Position numbers and translations under genes: made by a program
Assembly (NCBI GenBank): GCA_954871525.1
Contig: OX940865.1
Coordinates: 1,302,001-1,366,000 of the forward strand
Length of the DNA stretch: 64,000 nt
DNA from: Parietaria judaica
Taxonomy: Eukaryota; Streptophyta; Magnoliopsida; Rosales; Urticaceae
Direction of reading: 5' to 3'
The notes under the pieces: model-generated
The model's input: the letters and a program-made list of their open reading frames with translations, nothing else
What the model was told of the DNA's origin: nothing
Databases searched by the model: none
In this document: in pieces, positions 10,456 to 19,134 of the stretch
Numbering within the stretch: the first letter of the stretch is position 1
Layout of the letters: the number at the start of each line of letters is the position of its first letter

Positions 10456-11360
10456 TCACCACCGCGAAGAAACTCCGCCCATACTTCCAAGCTCACCAGA
10501 TAGTCGTGAGAACCGAACACCCGGTTCGGAAGGCGCTGCTCAAAAGCACTTCCTCTCGTGTGGCTATCTGGTCACAGGAACTGAGAGAGTACGGCGTCGA
10601 ATACCAGCCTAGGGTCGCCATCAAGGGCCAAGCCGTGGCCGACTTCATAGCTGAGTTCACCTATGACACCGAGGAAGAAATCGACGCGCCGCCGAAGGCC
10701 CCAAAAAGGAAAAATGAGCCTGACGGCCCAGTCTGGTGTCTGCACGTCGATGGCGCCGCAAACATGCACGGTTCAGGGGCCGGAGTAGTGCTCACTAACC
10801 CCGACGGCAAGAAGCTCCGCTACGCCATACGTTTCAGATTCAGAACTTCCAACAACGAAGCTGAATACGAGGCATTGCTAGCCGGACTGCAGATTGCACA
10901 CAAACTCTCAGTGGGAAACTTGCAAATCCATTGCGACTCCCAGGTGACCGTAAAACAAGTGGAAGGCGAATACCAAGCCAAAGAAGCTTACATGGTGGCA
11001 TACCTGGCAGAGACAAAGCGACGCCTGGAATCGCTATCCTGGTACGAGATCACGCAGATTCCTCGTGACCAGAATTCGGAGGCTGACGCGCTGGCCAGAG
11101 CCGCCTCTGGAGCAGACAGCGAAGACTCAGGAAAGATCCCGATCGAAGCCCTTGGCGAGCCTTCGATAAAAAAGCATGAAGCTCCCAACGCCTCCGCCAA
11201 AGGCGAGGTGACGCCGGAGATCGAAGAAGGCTCAACCCCAGCCCACGATGAGGGGATCCTCTCTTTGTCCGGCACACCCGATGAGAGCTGGATCACCCCG
11301 ATGGTAGAATACCTGAAATGCGGTACCCTTCTGTCCAACCACAAAGAAGCAAGATACTCA
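10440..11360 (+). pseudogene. Second (archaeal-type) RNase H and linker of element B
   Basis: The 308-codon frame starting at 10506 begins with the end of the connection region (VRTEHPVRKALLKS, WSQELREYGVEY, AVADFIAEF). It then carries a second complete RNase H: WCLHVDGAANMHGSGAGVVL, NNEAEYEALLAGL, IHCDSQVTVKQV and NSEADALARAAS, giving the D-E-D-D catalytic set. An additional RNase H of this kind after the first one is characteristic of the Tat lineage. Near 11340-11365 a frameshift sends the reading into a terminal stop at 11432, while the true continuation overlaps it in the integrase frame from 11318. Confidence 0.8.
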
Positions 11361-12523
11361 AGTTTCGTACGACCAGATATGTGTTGCACGAAGGAGAACT
11401 CTACAAACGAGGTTTCATGCAACCTCTCCTGAAATGCCTCGGCGAAGAAGAAGCCGATCTAGTCCTCCGCGAGATCCACGAAGGAATTTGTTGGAACCAC
11501 TATATAGGGCGGTCCCTGGCACTAAAAGCCCTAAAGCAGGGATACTTTTGGCCAACTCTCAGGAAGGACGCCGCCACAATGGCACGGAGATGCGACAAAT
11601 GCCAGCGATTCGCGCAGATCCCGCGACAGCCAGCGGTTCCACTCTGCCCGGTGATGGTCCCTCGCCCTTTCGCGAAGTGGGGCATCGACCTGATCGGGAA
11701 ACTTCCGAAAGAACCAGGAGGAGTGGAATACGCTATAGTCGCCATAGACTACTTCACAAAATGGGTCGAAGCAGAGCCCATGGCGAAGATCACACAAACA
11801 AATACGACAAACTTCATCTGGCGTAACATAGTCTGTCGACACGGGATACCCGAGTCAATCATCACCGACAACGCCAAGCAGTTCAACAACCTGGACCTCC
11901 GATCATTCTGCCAGGACCTCGGAATAAGCAACACTTATTCCTCCCCGGTCTACCCGCAAGCCAACAGCCAAGTCGAGTCGGTCAACAAAGACATCAAAGC
12001 AATTCTGAAAAAGAAGCTCGACGACAAGAAAGGAAGATGGTCCGAGGAATTACCTGCAGTGCTCTGGGCATACCGCACCACCGCCAGAAACGCGACGGGC
12101 GAAACACCATTCGCCCTAACGTACGGTGTCGAGGCGGTCATCCCTGCAGAGATCACAGTGCCATCTCCCCGGATCGAACTCTACGACCCCGAACGGAACT
12201 CCGAAGCCCTGAGGGTCGAACTCGACCTCCTCGAAGAAAAAAGGATCGAAGCCTACTCCCGCCTAGCGGCCCGGAAACGAATTGTGGAGCGATACTACAA
12301 CTCCAAGATCAAAGCAAGGCGCTTTCTCGAAGGCAGTCTGGTCCTGAGAAAAGTGGGGCAGAGCACACAGGTCCAAGGGGCTGGCGTCCTGGGACCAACT
12401 TGGGAAGGCCCCTACCGCATCACCAAGGTTATACGAGACGGAACCTATCAACTTGAAGAGATGGGGGGTAAAGAAATTCCCCGTCCCTGGAACGTCGAAC
12501 ACCTGAAGCAATACTATCAATAA
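11318..12523 (+). CDS. Integrase of element B, open frame
   Basis: Integrase inserts the cDNA into host DNA. This 401-codon frame is uninterrupted. It shows an N-terminal zinc-binding HHCC region (H and H around IHEGICWNH, C-x2-C in RRCDKCQ) and the DDE core with D in KWGIDLIGK, D in IITDNAKQF and E in SQVESVNK. It ends with a GPTWEGPYRI C-terminal module and a stop at 12523 after HLKQYYQ. The first Met is not a real start, because the domain is part of the pol polyprotein. The central glycine of the usual NG(Q/K) region near the last acidic residue is altered to NSQV, so activity is uncertain even though the frame is open. Confidence 0.8.
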   Translation: MRYPSVQPQRSKILKFRTTRYVLHEGELYKRGFMQPLLKCLGEEEADLVLREIHEGICWNHYIGRSLALKALKQGYFWPTLRKDAATMARRCDKCQRFAQIPRQPAVPLCPVMVPRPFAKWGIDLIGKLPKEPGGVEYAIVAIDYFTKWVEAEPMAKITQTNTTNFIWRNIVCRHGIPESIITDNAKQFNNLDLRSFCQDLGISNTYSSPVYPQANSQVESVNKDIKAILKKKLDDKKGRWSEELPAVLWAYRTTARNATGETPFALTYGVEAVIPAEITVPSPRIELYDPERNSEALRVELDLLEEKRIEAYSRLAARKRIVERYYNSKIKARRFLEGSLVLRKVGQSTQVQGAGVLGPTWEGPYRITKVIRDGTYQLEEMGGKEIPRPWNVEHLKQYYQ

Positions 12524-12948
12524 GTGACGCACGACAAGGACGGGCCACACACCCGGAGCTAGGCCTGAAGAATAAACACAACGCCTGCCGAAGCAAAGCA
12601 ACGACTCGGAATACGACAGTCTAAGGAAAAATCTTTCCTAGAATGTTCCAATCCAGGTTGAAGCTAAGAAAAAACAAAAACAAAGGCGCCTGCACAGGCA
12701 AAAGCTCACAAGGAGATGCCCGAAACCAAAACGTCGCCACCGCAAGCACTATAGCCGGTCGGGGAATAGCCCCGATAAACCGACCTATTTAAAAAGGCAC
12801 CACAAGAAGTGCCAGTTAATAGAATTCTCCTTTTCTATTAATCACTTTTTGCCTTTACCTGTATAGTTTTTTCCTAACCCTTACTGATTACTCAAAAACT
12901 GGGGGGTTACCGGAATAGGCTAAGACAAAAAAAAAAAAAAACCCCCGA
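12524..12948 (+). other. Spacer downstream of integrase, element B
   Basis: This is noncoding sequence between pol and the minisatellite. A purine-rich CTGGGGGGTTA at 12899-12909 closely resembles the polypurine tract used at 17397. Tat-lineage elements can carry an internal second tract, so this may be a central priming site. Confidence 0.35.
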
Positions 12949-13540
12949 AGAAGTAAGCCGCTCAAAGCGCAAAAAATCGGTAAAAGACCAAGCAACGCCA
13001 CTTGGCATAAAAGACCTAGTAGGATCCGGGCCTCGATCCCGCCTACTCTGGCACAAAAAGACTTGGAAGGCCCGGAACTCGATCCCGCCGATCCAAGCAC
13101 CAACTCCGAGACAGTAAGCCGCCCATGAGCGCCAACTTCGGAAAAGCACCAGGGGCGCATGACCTGGCACTAAAAGCCCAAGGTCACAAGTCGTTTATAA
13201 ACGCAGACTTTGGCAAAAACCGGAACCTCGTTTCCAGTTTTAAAGTCCGAAACCGTAAGCCGCCCTCCCAGGCGCCAACCTCGGCACCCGAAACAGTAAG
13301 CCGCCTCAAAAACGCTGACCTCGGGAAGCCAAACGCCTCACAAGCGTCCTCCCGGCACAAAATCCTAGCATGACCCGGACATTGGTCCCGTCGGCTCAGG
13401 CCCTAAAGTCCGAAACCGTAAGCCGCCCCCCAAGCGCCAACCTCGGCACCCGAAAAAATAAGCCGCCTCGAAAGCGCTGACCTCGGGAAGCCAAACGCCT
13501 CACAAGCGTCCTCCCGGCACAAAATCTAAAAGCAGGAGGA
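12949..13540 (+). repeat. Minisatellite in the pol-antisense spacer of element B
   Basis: The core GTAAGCCGCC...GCGC..ACCTCGG recurs about six times at roughly 35-45 bp spacing. A larger unit of about 163 bp is duplicated, with the first copy starting at 13241 and the second at 13404 (both begin TAAAGTCCGAAACCGTAAGC). Tandem repeats at this position are typical of Tat-lineage elements and are a known source of plant satellites. Confidence 0.75.
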
Positions 13541-13960
13541 ACCACCCCAAATATCCGACAAGAAACTCGGGGGGTAGAAATCCGCCCCAGAACACAAAGC
13601 ACGCCGAGCAGTAACATGTCCGCCGGTGGTAAGGCTCGAAATCGAGCCAAGCCGTCTGGGAGAACAAACACCTGCAATAAGTGAAAGAGAGGGTAAAACC
13701 GAGAAAAGTGCGGAAACTCTCAAACACGCTACAAAAGCCGGCACGCTCAAACCAGCGCCCGGAAGACATCATATATAAGCCGTTATATCTCCGAAGGAGA
13801 TCAGAGTTGTCAGATATTTACAATTAATGCCCCGCGGGGCACATACAAAAATCCGCCACAGACGGCGGGATCTGCGATCTCATACAAAAAATTGGAGATA
13901 TAATAAAACGCCGACGGGCTACAAAAAAAAAAAAGAAAAGAAAAGCTATTGGGGCCTAAG

Positions 13961-14347
13961 TTAGTCAACAGGATCATCCCCATGTTCGGACTCCTCACCG
14001 CCGACAGGCTCCCCGCCGACATGCTCTCCGTCGTCATGCTCCGGAGGGACATGAGCTCCAAAGCCCACTGGTGGCTGCTGATCGCCAGCAACAGCACTGC
14101 CGGCGGCCATCCCGAAGTCCTCCTGAAAACCCCCCGGAACGACAAAATCCGGGACGGGGGCGGGGAACTCGAAGTCTATCATCGGACCGGGATTAGCAGC
14201 GCCCATGTGGCCGGAGGCAGGGCGAAACGCTCGGTCAAAAAGGCAACGGAAAATGGAACTCCGATGTTTTCCATCACCAAAGCAATGAAGAGCGAGGAGA
14301 AGCCGTCCCAGTCCGAATACCCTCAATCTCCGCCTCGAGTGCCTCAA
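13961..14347 (-). pseudogene. Acidic 3' exon of the element B antisense gene (probable)
   Basis: A minus-strand open stretch encodes, in its last ~90 residues, an acidic, Gly/Pro-rich tail (IDFEFPAPVPDFVVPGGF ... EHDDGEHVGGEPVGGEESEHGDDPVD, stop at 13961). It lies directly downstream of a coiled-coil segment and corresponds in position and character to the acidic tail at 43543-43851 in element C. Its exact splice entry is not clear; a GT follows the coiled-coil stretch near 14275. It could simply be chance GC-rich frame, but the match in gene plan with element C favours a real exon. Confidence 0.45.
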
Positions 14348-14549
14348 GCTGGGCCCGCGACGACATCAGGGCCGAGGAGACTCGGTGATACTCGGATGAC
14401 CCTCGAGTCATCTGATGCACCAGCCTCTCCCGGCTCTCCTGGGCCTCCCTTAGAAAGCGGAGAGCCACGGACATGCCCTGCTGGGCCACCTCGGTCCGGG
14501 CTCGGTACTCCTGATTCTCTCGCTCCACTGCGGCAAGCCGCCGCCGCAA
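14274..14549 (-). pseudogene. Coiled-coil exon of the element B antisense gene (probable)
   Basis: The minus-strand frame reads RRRLAAVERENQEYRART...SVALRFLREAQESRERL and later SSRAQLEALEAEIEGI, a clear heptad-like, charged coiled coil. Just upstream an AG acceptor with a pyrimidine-rich lead (CTGTTCGCAG at about 14642-14651) opens a frame, IPSVSGADAPEVAA. A C-run length change around 14600 would be needed to connect it to the coil, so the copy is probably frameshifted. Element C has a much longer coiled coil at the same place in its antisense gene. The role is unknown; oligomerisation is the natural inference. Confidence 0.5.
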
Positions 14550-14577
14550 GGAAGCAACATCCTGTGTCAGGAGGCCC

Positions 14578-17106
14578 TCAACGCGCAGGTCGCGGGCGGG
14601 GCGGCAACCTCGGGAGCATCAGCGCCGGAAACCGAGGGAATCTGCGAACAGTCAAAAGCACTATTACAAGAGAACACACCCAAAAAAGAGAAGAAACGCG
14701 CAGCGCAGACAGACATATCGGAGGCGGGACTGATCCCGCTGACAAAAGCTCCGCCATCGGCGGAGCATGCTCAAAGACGGATGGCTCATAAAGGATCCGG
14801 GGAGCACCGTCAGAATCTCCCCCGACCTGGGGTGAGGACCCGGATCCATGGTACGGGGAGGCCCTCCGGACGTATCGGCGCGGAGCCCGACGCTCCGCCC
14901 CGCCGGACGAAGCAGGCGTGGCACGACGACCACGCCCCCCTGGAAGGGGCCGCCGTGGACGGCCCAGCTCCGCTAGAAGCCCCCCTGCTGCCTGGCATAC
15001 CTGCAAAGAAGAAACAAACGTGTCAGATGTCAAGTCAAGCGAAAATGGTGGAACTACTACTCGAATGCAAGAAAAAAAAAGTAAAATACCATTCCAGGTC
15101 GGAGATTCCATCAAGGAATCCCAGTACGGATCAAGAAGGCAATCGGTCGGGACCCATCCCGATCGGACCCACGCCGACCGCTCCCGATAGGGAGCAAAAT
15201 TTCCAGGAGACGTGAACTTTGCCATAAAAAGGCTGCCAAAGTCGTAACTCCCGGAAGTCTGGCGAGTACGCGCCGAGGGACAAGCCAGACGTTGGGGCAC
15301 CAAACCCAATAAGGTGCCTGGGACCCACACCCAGCGGCTATGCCACCGTGGGTCCAAACCTCGCAGAAAATCGGAAATCTGGAGACTTTGGTCCGAATCC
15401 AGGTCACACCAATTCTCGAATCCCCGCATTCCACAATGGAGCCGGAACATGAAGAGCTGGAAAAACTGATCGACGGTCAGCTCCTGACCACGCTCTTCTC
15501 GCCACATCGAGTAACAACCGACGACGAACCGGCATGCCCTCGGACTTAACTTAATCGGGTGCAGGCCGGCAAGGACCAATAGCCCCTCCAACAGAGGAGG
15601 GATCAGAAGAGTGAAACCCTGGCGAATACTCTCCAGGGGAACTGCCACCATCCCGTCAGGAGGCTGACTGGGCACCGAGTCTTCCGCCGGGGCCTGAACC
15701 CCGGCAACTGGGGCCAACCCTTCATCTCGAAAAAGGGTCTCCAGGTCACAAGGAGTGACGTCGCTCGGGACATTAACGTCTGAAAAATCAAGCGGCGGAT
15801 CAAACCAGGATCTAGTGAGGGCCTGAGGTCCATTTCCAGGCGACGCCCCACCATGACGATCAAAAATTGGGCATGACCTGCCTGCTATAACGGCTCTATG
15901 ACGCGGTCCTCCGGCGTCAACGGCCACAGATCGGGTACCTGCAACAGCCAAAGAAGAACCTATATCTACAACAGGAGGTCTCTGACCTGACTCAATAACA
16001 GTGCAGGGGTCCCGAACAGGGACCTCGCCTGACGAACCTCCCAAAACCCTGCTGGGATACGGAGACAGAGCCCGGATAATGGCAGCCGCAGAAGCCGCCA
16101 ACGGGTGACTGTCAGCCCTAGAACCCGAGAAAGGAGATCCTCGGGAAACAGTCGAGGCGGGATTCCCGGCCCTCGACCTTGGACCAAAAACTAAAACGCG
16201 GACCCCGCCCGGATGGGACACGAAAAACGTCGACGCGCGCCTAATGACGTGGGGCCCACGGGAACCCGGTCCAGCGGACCCCGGGCCCGCCGAGGAACCC
16301 CGAGGACCGACCCACCGCTCCCGGGGAGCCGGAAAACCCCAGCCACGCGTGACCGCCCCGGTGGCCGGATCCACCACAGGCACGACCTCCCGGGTCCCCC
16401 GGACCTCGGGGGAACCACCCCCATCGACAGCGGGCCCCACCGTGGGACCCACAGCGCGAATGGAGGAGCCCGACGCCCCCGAGGGACGCCGGCCCAACCC
16501 GCCGCCTCCGGCCACCACGGCCAACGGCGACCCCACAGACGGGGTCGCCAGGGTACCCCGAACTTCGGAGGACCCACCGCCAGCGACGGGAGGCCACCCC
16601 TCGCCGTCGAGGACGGCCTCGGCCTCGCGACGCCCACACAAGGAGCCCGACCCCAGACGAGCTCCTCCGGCCACCACGACCAACGGCGACCCCACAGACG
16701 GGGTTGCCTGGGTACCCCGACCCTCGGGGAACCCACCGCCGGCGGAACGGAGCCGCCGCTCGCCGGCGCGAGCGAGTTCGGGCTCGCGAAAACCACGCGG
16801 GGAGCCCGACTCCGACCGGGCCCCATCGGACACGCCACCACGTCCCGCGGCCACCGTCGGACTCGCCCCGACCTCCTGGACCTCCTGGACACATCCTATG
16901 GCGACAGCGAGCTGCGGCGCGACGCCTAGGGCTGGCGCGACCTCGCCAGACCCACGCGCAGGCGAGCCCGCGCCCCTCCAAGCCTCCACGACGCCGCCCT
17001 CCTCCTCCGATGACCTCGCCGGACCCTGACGACCCCGATGGTGGTCTTCACCGGCGACGGCGGTGGCTGGCTGGGTGGTAGGGGCTACGGTTGGCTGGTT
17101 CTCCAT
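14578..17106 (-). CDS. Antisense accessory gene of element B, main exon frame
   Basis: An 842-codon minus-strand frame starts at the ATG at 17104-17106. Residues 1 to about 450 are low-complexity Gly/Ala/Pro/Ser/Arg sequence. About residues 450-690 match the element A protein closely, including SWFDPPLDFSD, IPPLLEGLLV.AGLHPIKLSPRACRFVVGCYSMWREERG and SGWVPTDCLLD, and they resemble the 'putative gypsy type transposon' domain. The frame is open through 14578, but an 89-bp GT-AG intron at 15001-15089 is conserved with element A, so the true exon probably ends at 15090. Shared sequence beyond it (YEPSVFEHAPPMAEL) leads to coiled-coil and acidic exons. A minus-strand TATA box lies 251 bp upstream. 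Function is not known to me. Confidence 0.65.
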   Translation of the reverse strand: MENQPTVAPTTQPATAVAGEDHHRGRQGPARSSEEEGGVVEAWRGAGSPARGSGEVAPALGVAPQLAVAIGCVQEVQEVGASPTVAAGRGGVSDGARSESGSPRGFREPELARAGERRLRSAGGGFPEGRGTQATPSVGSPLVVVAGGARLGSGSLCGRREAEAVLDGEGWPPVAGGGSSEVRGTLATPSVGSPLAVVAGGGGLGRRPSGASGSSIRAVGPTVGPAVDGGGSPEVRGTREVVPVVDPATGAVTRGWGFPAPRERWVGPRGSSAGPGSAGPGSRGPHVIRRASTFFVSHPGGVRVLVFGPRSRAGNPASTVSRGSPFSGSRADSHPLAASAAAIIRALSPYPSRVLGGSSGEVPVRDPCTVIESGQRPPVVDIGSSLAVAGTRSVAVDAGGPRHRAVIAGRSCPIFDRHGGASPGNGPQALTRSWFDPPLDFSDVNVPSDVTPCDLETLFRDEGLAPVAGVQAPAEDSVPSQPPDGMVAVPLESIRQGFTLLIPPLLEGLLVLAGLHPIKLSPRACRFVVGCYSMWREERGQELTVDQFFQLFMFRLHCGMRGFENWCDLDSDQSLQISDFLRGLDPRWHSRWVWVPGTLLGLVPQRLACPSARTRQTSGSYDFGSLFMAKFTSPGNFAPYRERSAWVRSGWVPTDCLLDPYWDSLMESPTWNGILLFFSCIRVVVPPFSLDLTSDTFVSSLQVCQAAGGLLAELGRPRRPLPGGRGRRATPASSGGAERRAPRRYVRRASPYHGSGSSPQVGGDSDGAPRILYEPSVFEHAPPMAELLSAGSVPPPICLSALRVSSLFWVCSLVIVLLTVRRFPRFPALMLPRLPPRPRPAR
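15001..15089 (-). other. Candidate intron in the antisense gene of element B
   Basis: On the minus strand ...TGGAATG is followed by GTATTTTAC, and an 89-bp T-rich segment ends TTTCTTCTTTGCAG before GTATGCCAGG. It is AT-rich within GC-rich exons, as plant introns are. Its length is not a multiple of three, so its removal changes the downstream frame. The homologous pair in element A is at 331-406. Confidence 0.55.
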
Positions 17107-17356
17107 CGGCTCCTGAGAGAATTTGAACTCGGTTTTTCACGAACCGACTCGACTTCCACGCGATTTTCACGAAAATTGATCCGAAGATCGCGATACAAAA
17201 ACCGAGCTCTACTAAACTCCGTTTAAAACACTACGCAACGGAAGCGCAAAAAGGCTAACGGAATTGAAAGTTACGGAGGCTCGAAAAACTTACTTCGAAG
17301 TAATTCCTCGAGCCGCGTCCGTCTCGAAACTGCGAAAATGAGAGGGCCCACCTCGA

Positions 17357-17363
17357 ATTTATA
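17357..17363 (-). promoter_or_regulatory. TATA box for the antisense gene of element B
   Basis: TATAAAT on the minus strand, within CTTCTATAAATTCGAGG, is conserved with element A. It lies between the polypurine tract and the antisense start codon. Confidence 0.5.
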
Positions 17364-17396
17364 GAAGTTTCACGGAAATCATGAATTCCCGTAAAA

Positions 17397-17408
17397 CTGG
17401 GGGGTTAA
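17397..17408 (+). other. Polypurine tract of element B
   Basis: CTGGGGGGTTAA abuts the TG of the 3' LTR, exactly as in element A. Confidence 0.75.
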
Positions 17409-19129
17409 TGTTACGGGTAAAAACGAGATTGATTTTATAAATAAATTAATTAGACGGAAATTATCTCAATAATTTCCGTTAATTAATTAATTAATTAATT
17501 CAATTAGTCTTTTAATTAAGATTACGAATTAATTAAATCAATTTCGAAACCCAAAACTCCATCCGGAGGCCCGTTTTCAAAAAACAAAGTGTCCCGGTGT
17601 TCGTAAAAATATGAAAACACCCAAAAACGACATAAAGTTTGTAAAAAACGGACAAAGGACGGGCCCGGGAGCGAAAAAGAGGACGGGAGGCATTCGGTGG
17701 GACCCACAAAGTCAGCAGCCCCCAGGATCACCCCACGTGGCGAGCCCAGGGGCTGCCTCCCCACGCGGGCCCCACCAGAGCCCACCACGCAGCCCACTTG
17801 CAAGGGGCTGGCAGCGATCGGCCACGTGGAGGGCCTGGATCGCCTGCCAGCCCCACTTGCGGGGTTCCCCTCGCCCACTTGCGAGGGGAAGGGCTCGGGA
17901 CAGCCACGCGTAGGGCCCGGATGGGCCCTGGCTGATCCCGAGCAGGCAAGTGGCCCCCTTTGGGGGCTGCATGGCCGTCCGATCCCGCTCGGACGGCCGG
18001 GATTGCTCCATCTTTTCCGGGGACCTAAAAATAAATAAATAATTATCCGGGGACCCCTGGAACAATATTTTATTTCACGTGGGCCCCTGGGCCCTACTAT
18101 AAATAGAAGCTCAGTTCAGTTAAACGGTAACTCATTCGAACTCACTCGACTCGAGTTCTCTCTCTCTCTCTCTCTCTACCCTCGATATACTCGCCTCCCC
18201 TCAAATACCGGTCTAATGTTGAGCGTCGGAGGTGAATCAGGGGGTACCCCCCCCCCCCCCCCTGTTTCCCCTGACCTCGGGTGTTCCCCTTTTTCAGGTC
18301 CCAAAAAAGTGAGAGATTTACGAAAAGCGGAAGCCCTGGTGAAATTCCCACTTGGTCCTTGGTCCACCTGATAGGCCCAGTTCTACGCGGTGTCCAGTCT
18401 ATCTCCCCAGTCCATTGCGCGGCTGAGGATATAGCCTGGGGACACGAGCCTGGGCCCACAATTCAGGACGAGGGGCCCGGCCTGGGGGAATTTCCACTAA
18501 GATCCGGACGGCTGAGGGATCACTCTGAGAGGAATCCCCTGGAGAAAATCATAGGGAAGGTCCATGACCCCGCCTGCCCTTGTTCTAGAGATCTGCGCGG
18601 CCTTGGTTCTGTCTCTTAGTTCCCGGATCTGAACAGGATACCGGGACTCCGAGGACAGTTCCTGCCCGGACTAGAACAAGCCATTTCAGGACGAGAGTCT
18701 AACCTCCCAGGATTCACTCCCTGGTCAAAAGCACTCCCCCGTTCCCTGGTACCTACGATCTGAGCGGTTCCCGAACCTGTAACCCCGGCCTCTGGCCCTG
18801 AGGTAACAGGTAGTGTGTAAACCCGGGTCGCTTAGGACCCCGAACGGCAAAGAGACTTTTGACCAGGCTAGTGCCAGGTATACCTACTCAGGGTCCCCAA
18901 ATCGTTCAACTAAAACCTCACCCTGAAGTCAACGGCGACCATCTCGAAGTCAACACGGGATCGGGAGGAACAATCATAGACAGCCAAATCTGTCATCCCC
19001 GTAACAAAGGCCAACCCAGACCCACCAAAAAGTCAACAAAAGCCCGCGACGTCAACAAACGACATTGGGCTAGGCCCAAAATACACAACTTGAACCTCAA
19101 CAGTGTTTGATCCAAAAAAGGCATCAACA
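17409..19129 (+). repeat. 3' LTR of element B
   Basis: The 1,721-bp LTR runs from TGTTACGGGT to GGCATCAACA. It has a TATAAATA box at 18098-18105, an expanded CT run near 18155-18177 and an unusually long run of C near 18248. A short GGGCCCGGATGGGCCCTGG insertion-like segment near 17911 is absent from the 5' LTR. Confidence 0.9.
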
Positions 19130-19134
19130 TCTAC
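19130..19134. repeat. Target-site duplication of element B, right copy
   Basis: TCTAC directly follows the LTR terminus and matches 5223-5227. Confidence 0.85.

Larger units (their letters stand above)
5228..19129 (+). mobile_element. Complete Tat-lineage Ty3/gypsy LTR retrotransposon (element B)
   Basis: The 13.9-kb element has two ~1.7-kb LTRs with TG...CA ends and a 5-bp duplication TCTAC on both sides. The internal order is gag, protease, reverse transcriptase, RNase H, a second archaeal-type RNase H, integrase, a minisatellite-bearing spacer, an antisense gene, the polypurine tract and the 3' LTR. The extra RNase H plus an antisense frame downstream of integrase are hallmarks of the Tat lineage (Ogre, Retand, RIRE2 and relatives). 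The expected primer-binding site and gag leader are missing after the 5' LTR, where 15 bp of right-flank sequence appear instead. Pol carries several frameshifts and at least one in-frame stop, so the copy is not autonomous. Confidence 0.9.

Noticed and set aside
16213..17029. Plus-strand frames of 238 and 261 codons in element B
   Set aside because: Same cause: complementary reading of the Gly/Ala/Pro-rich half of the antisense protein.
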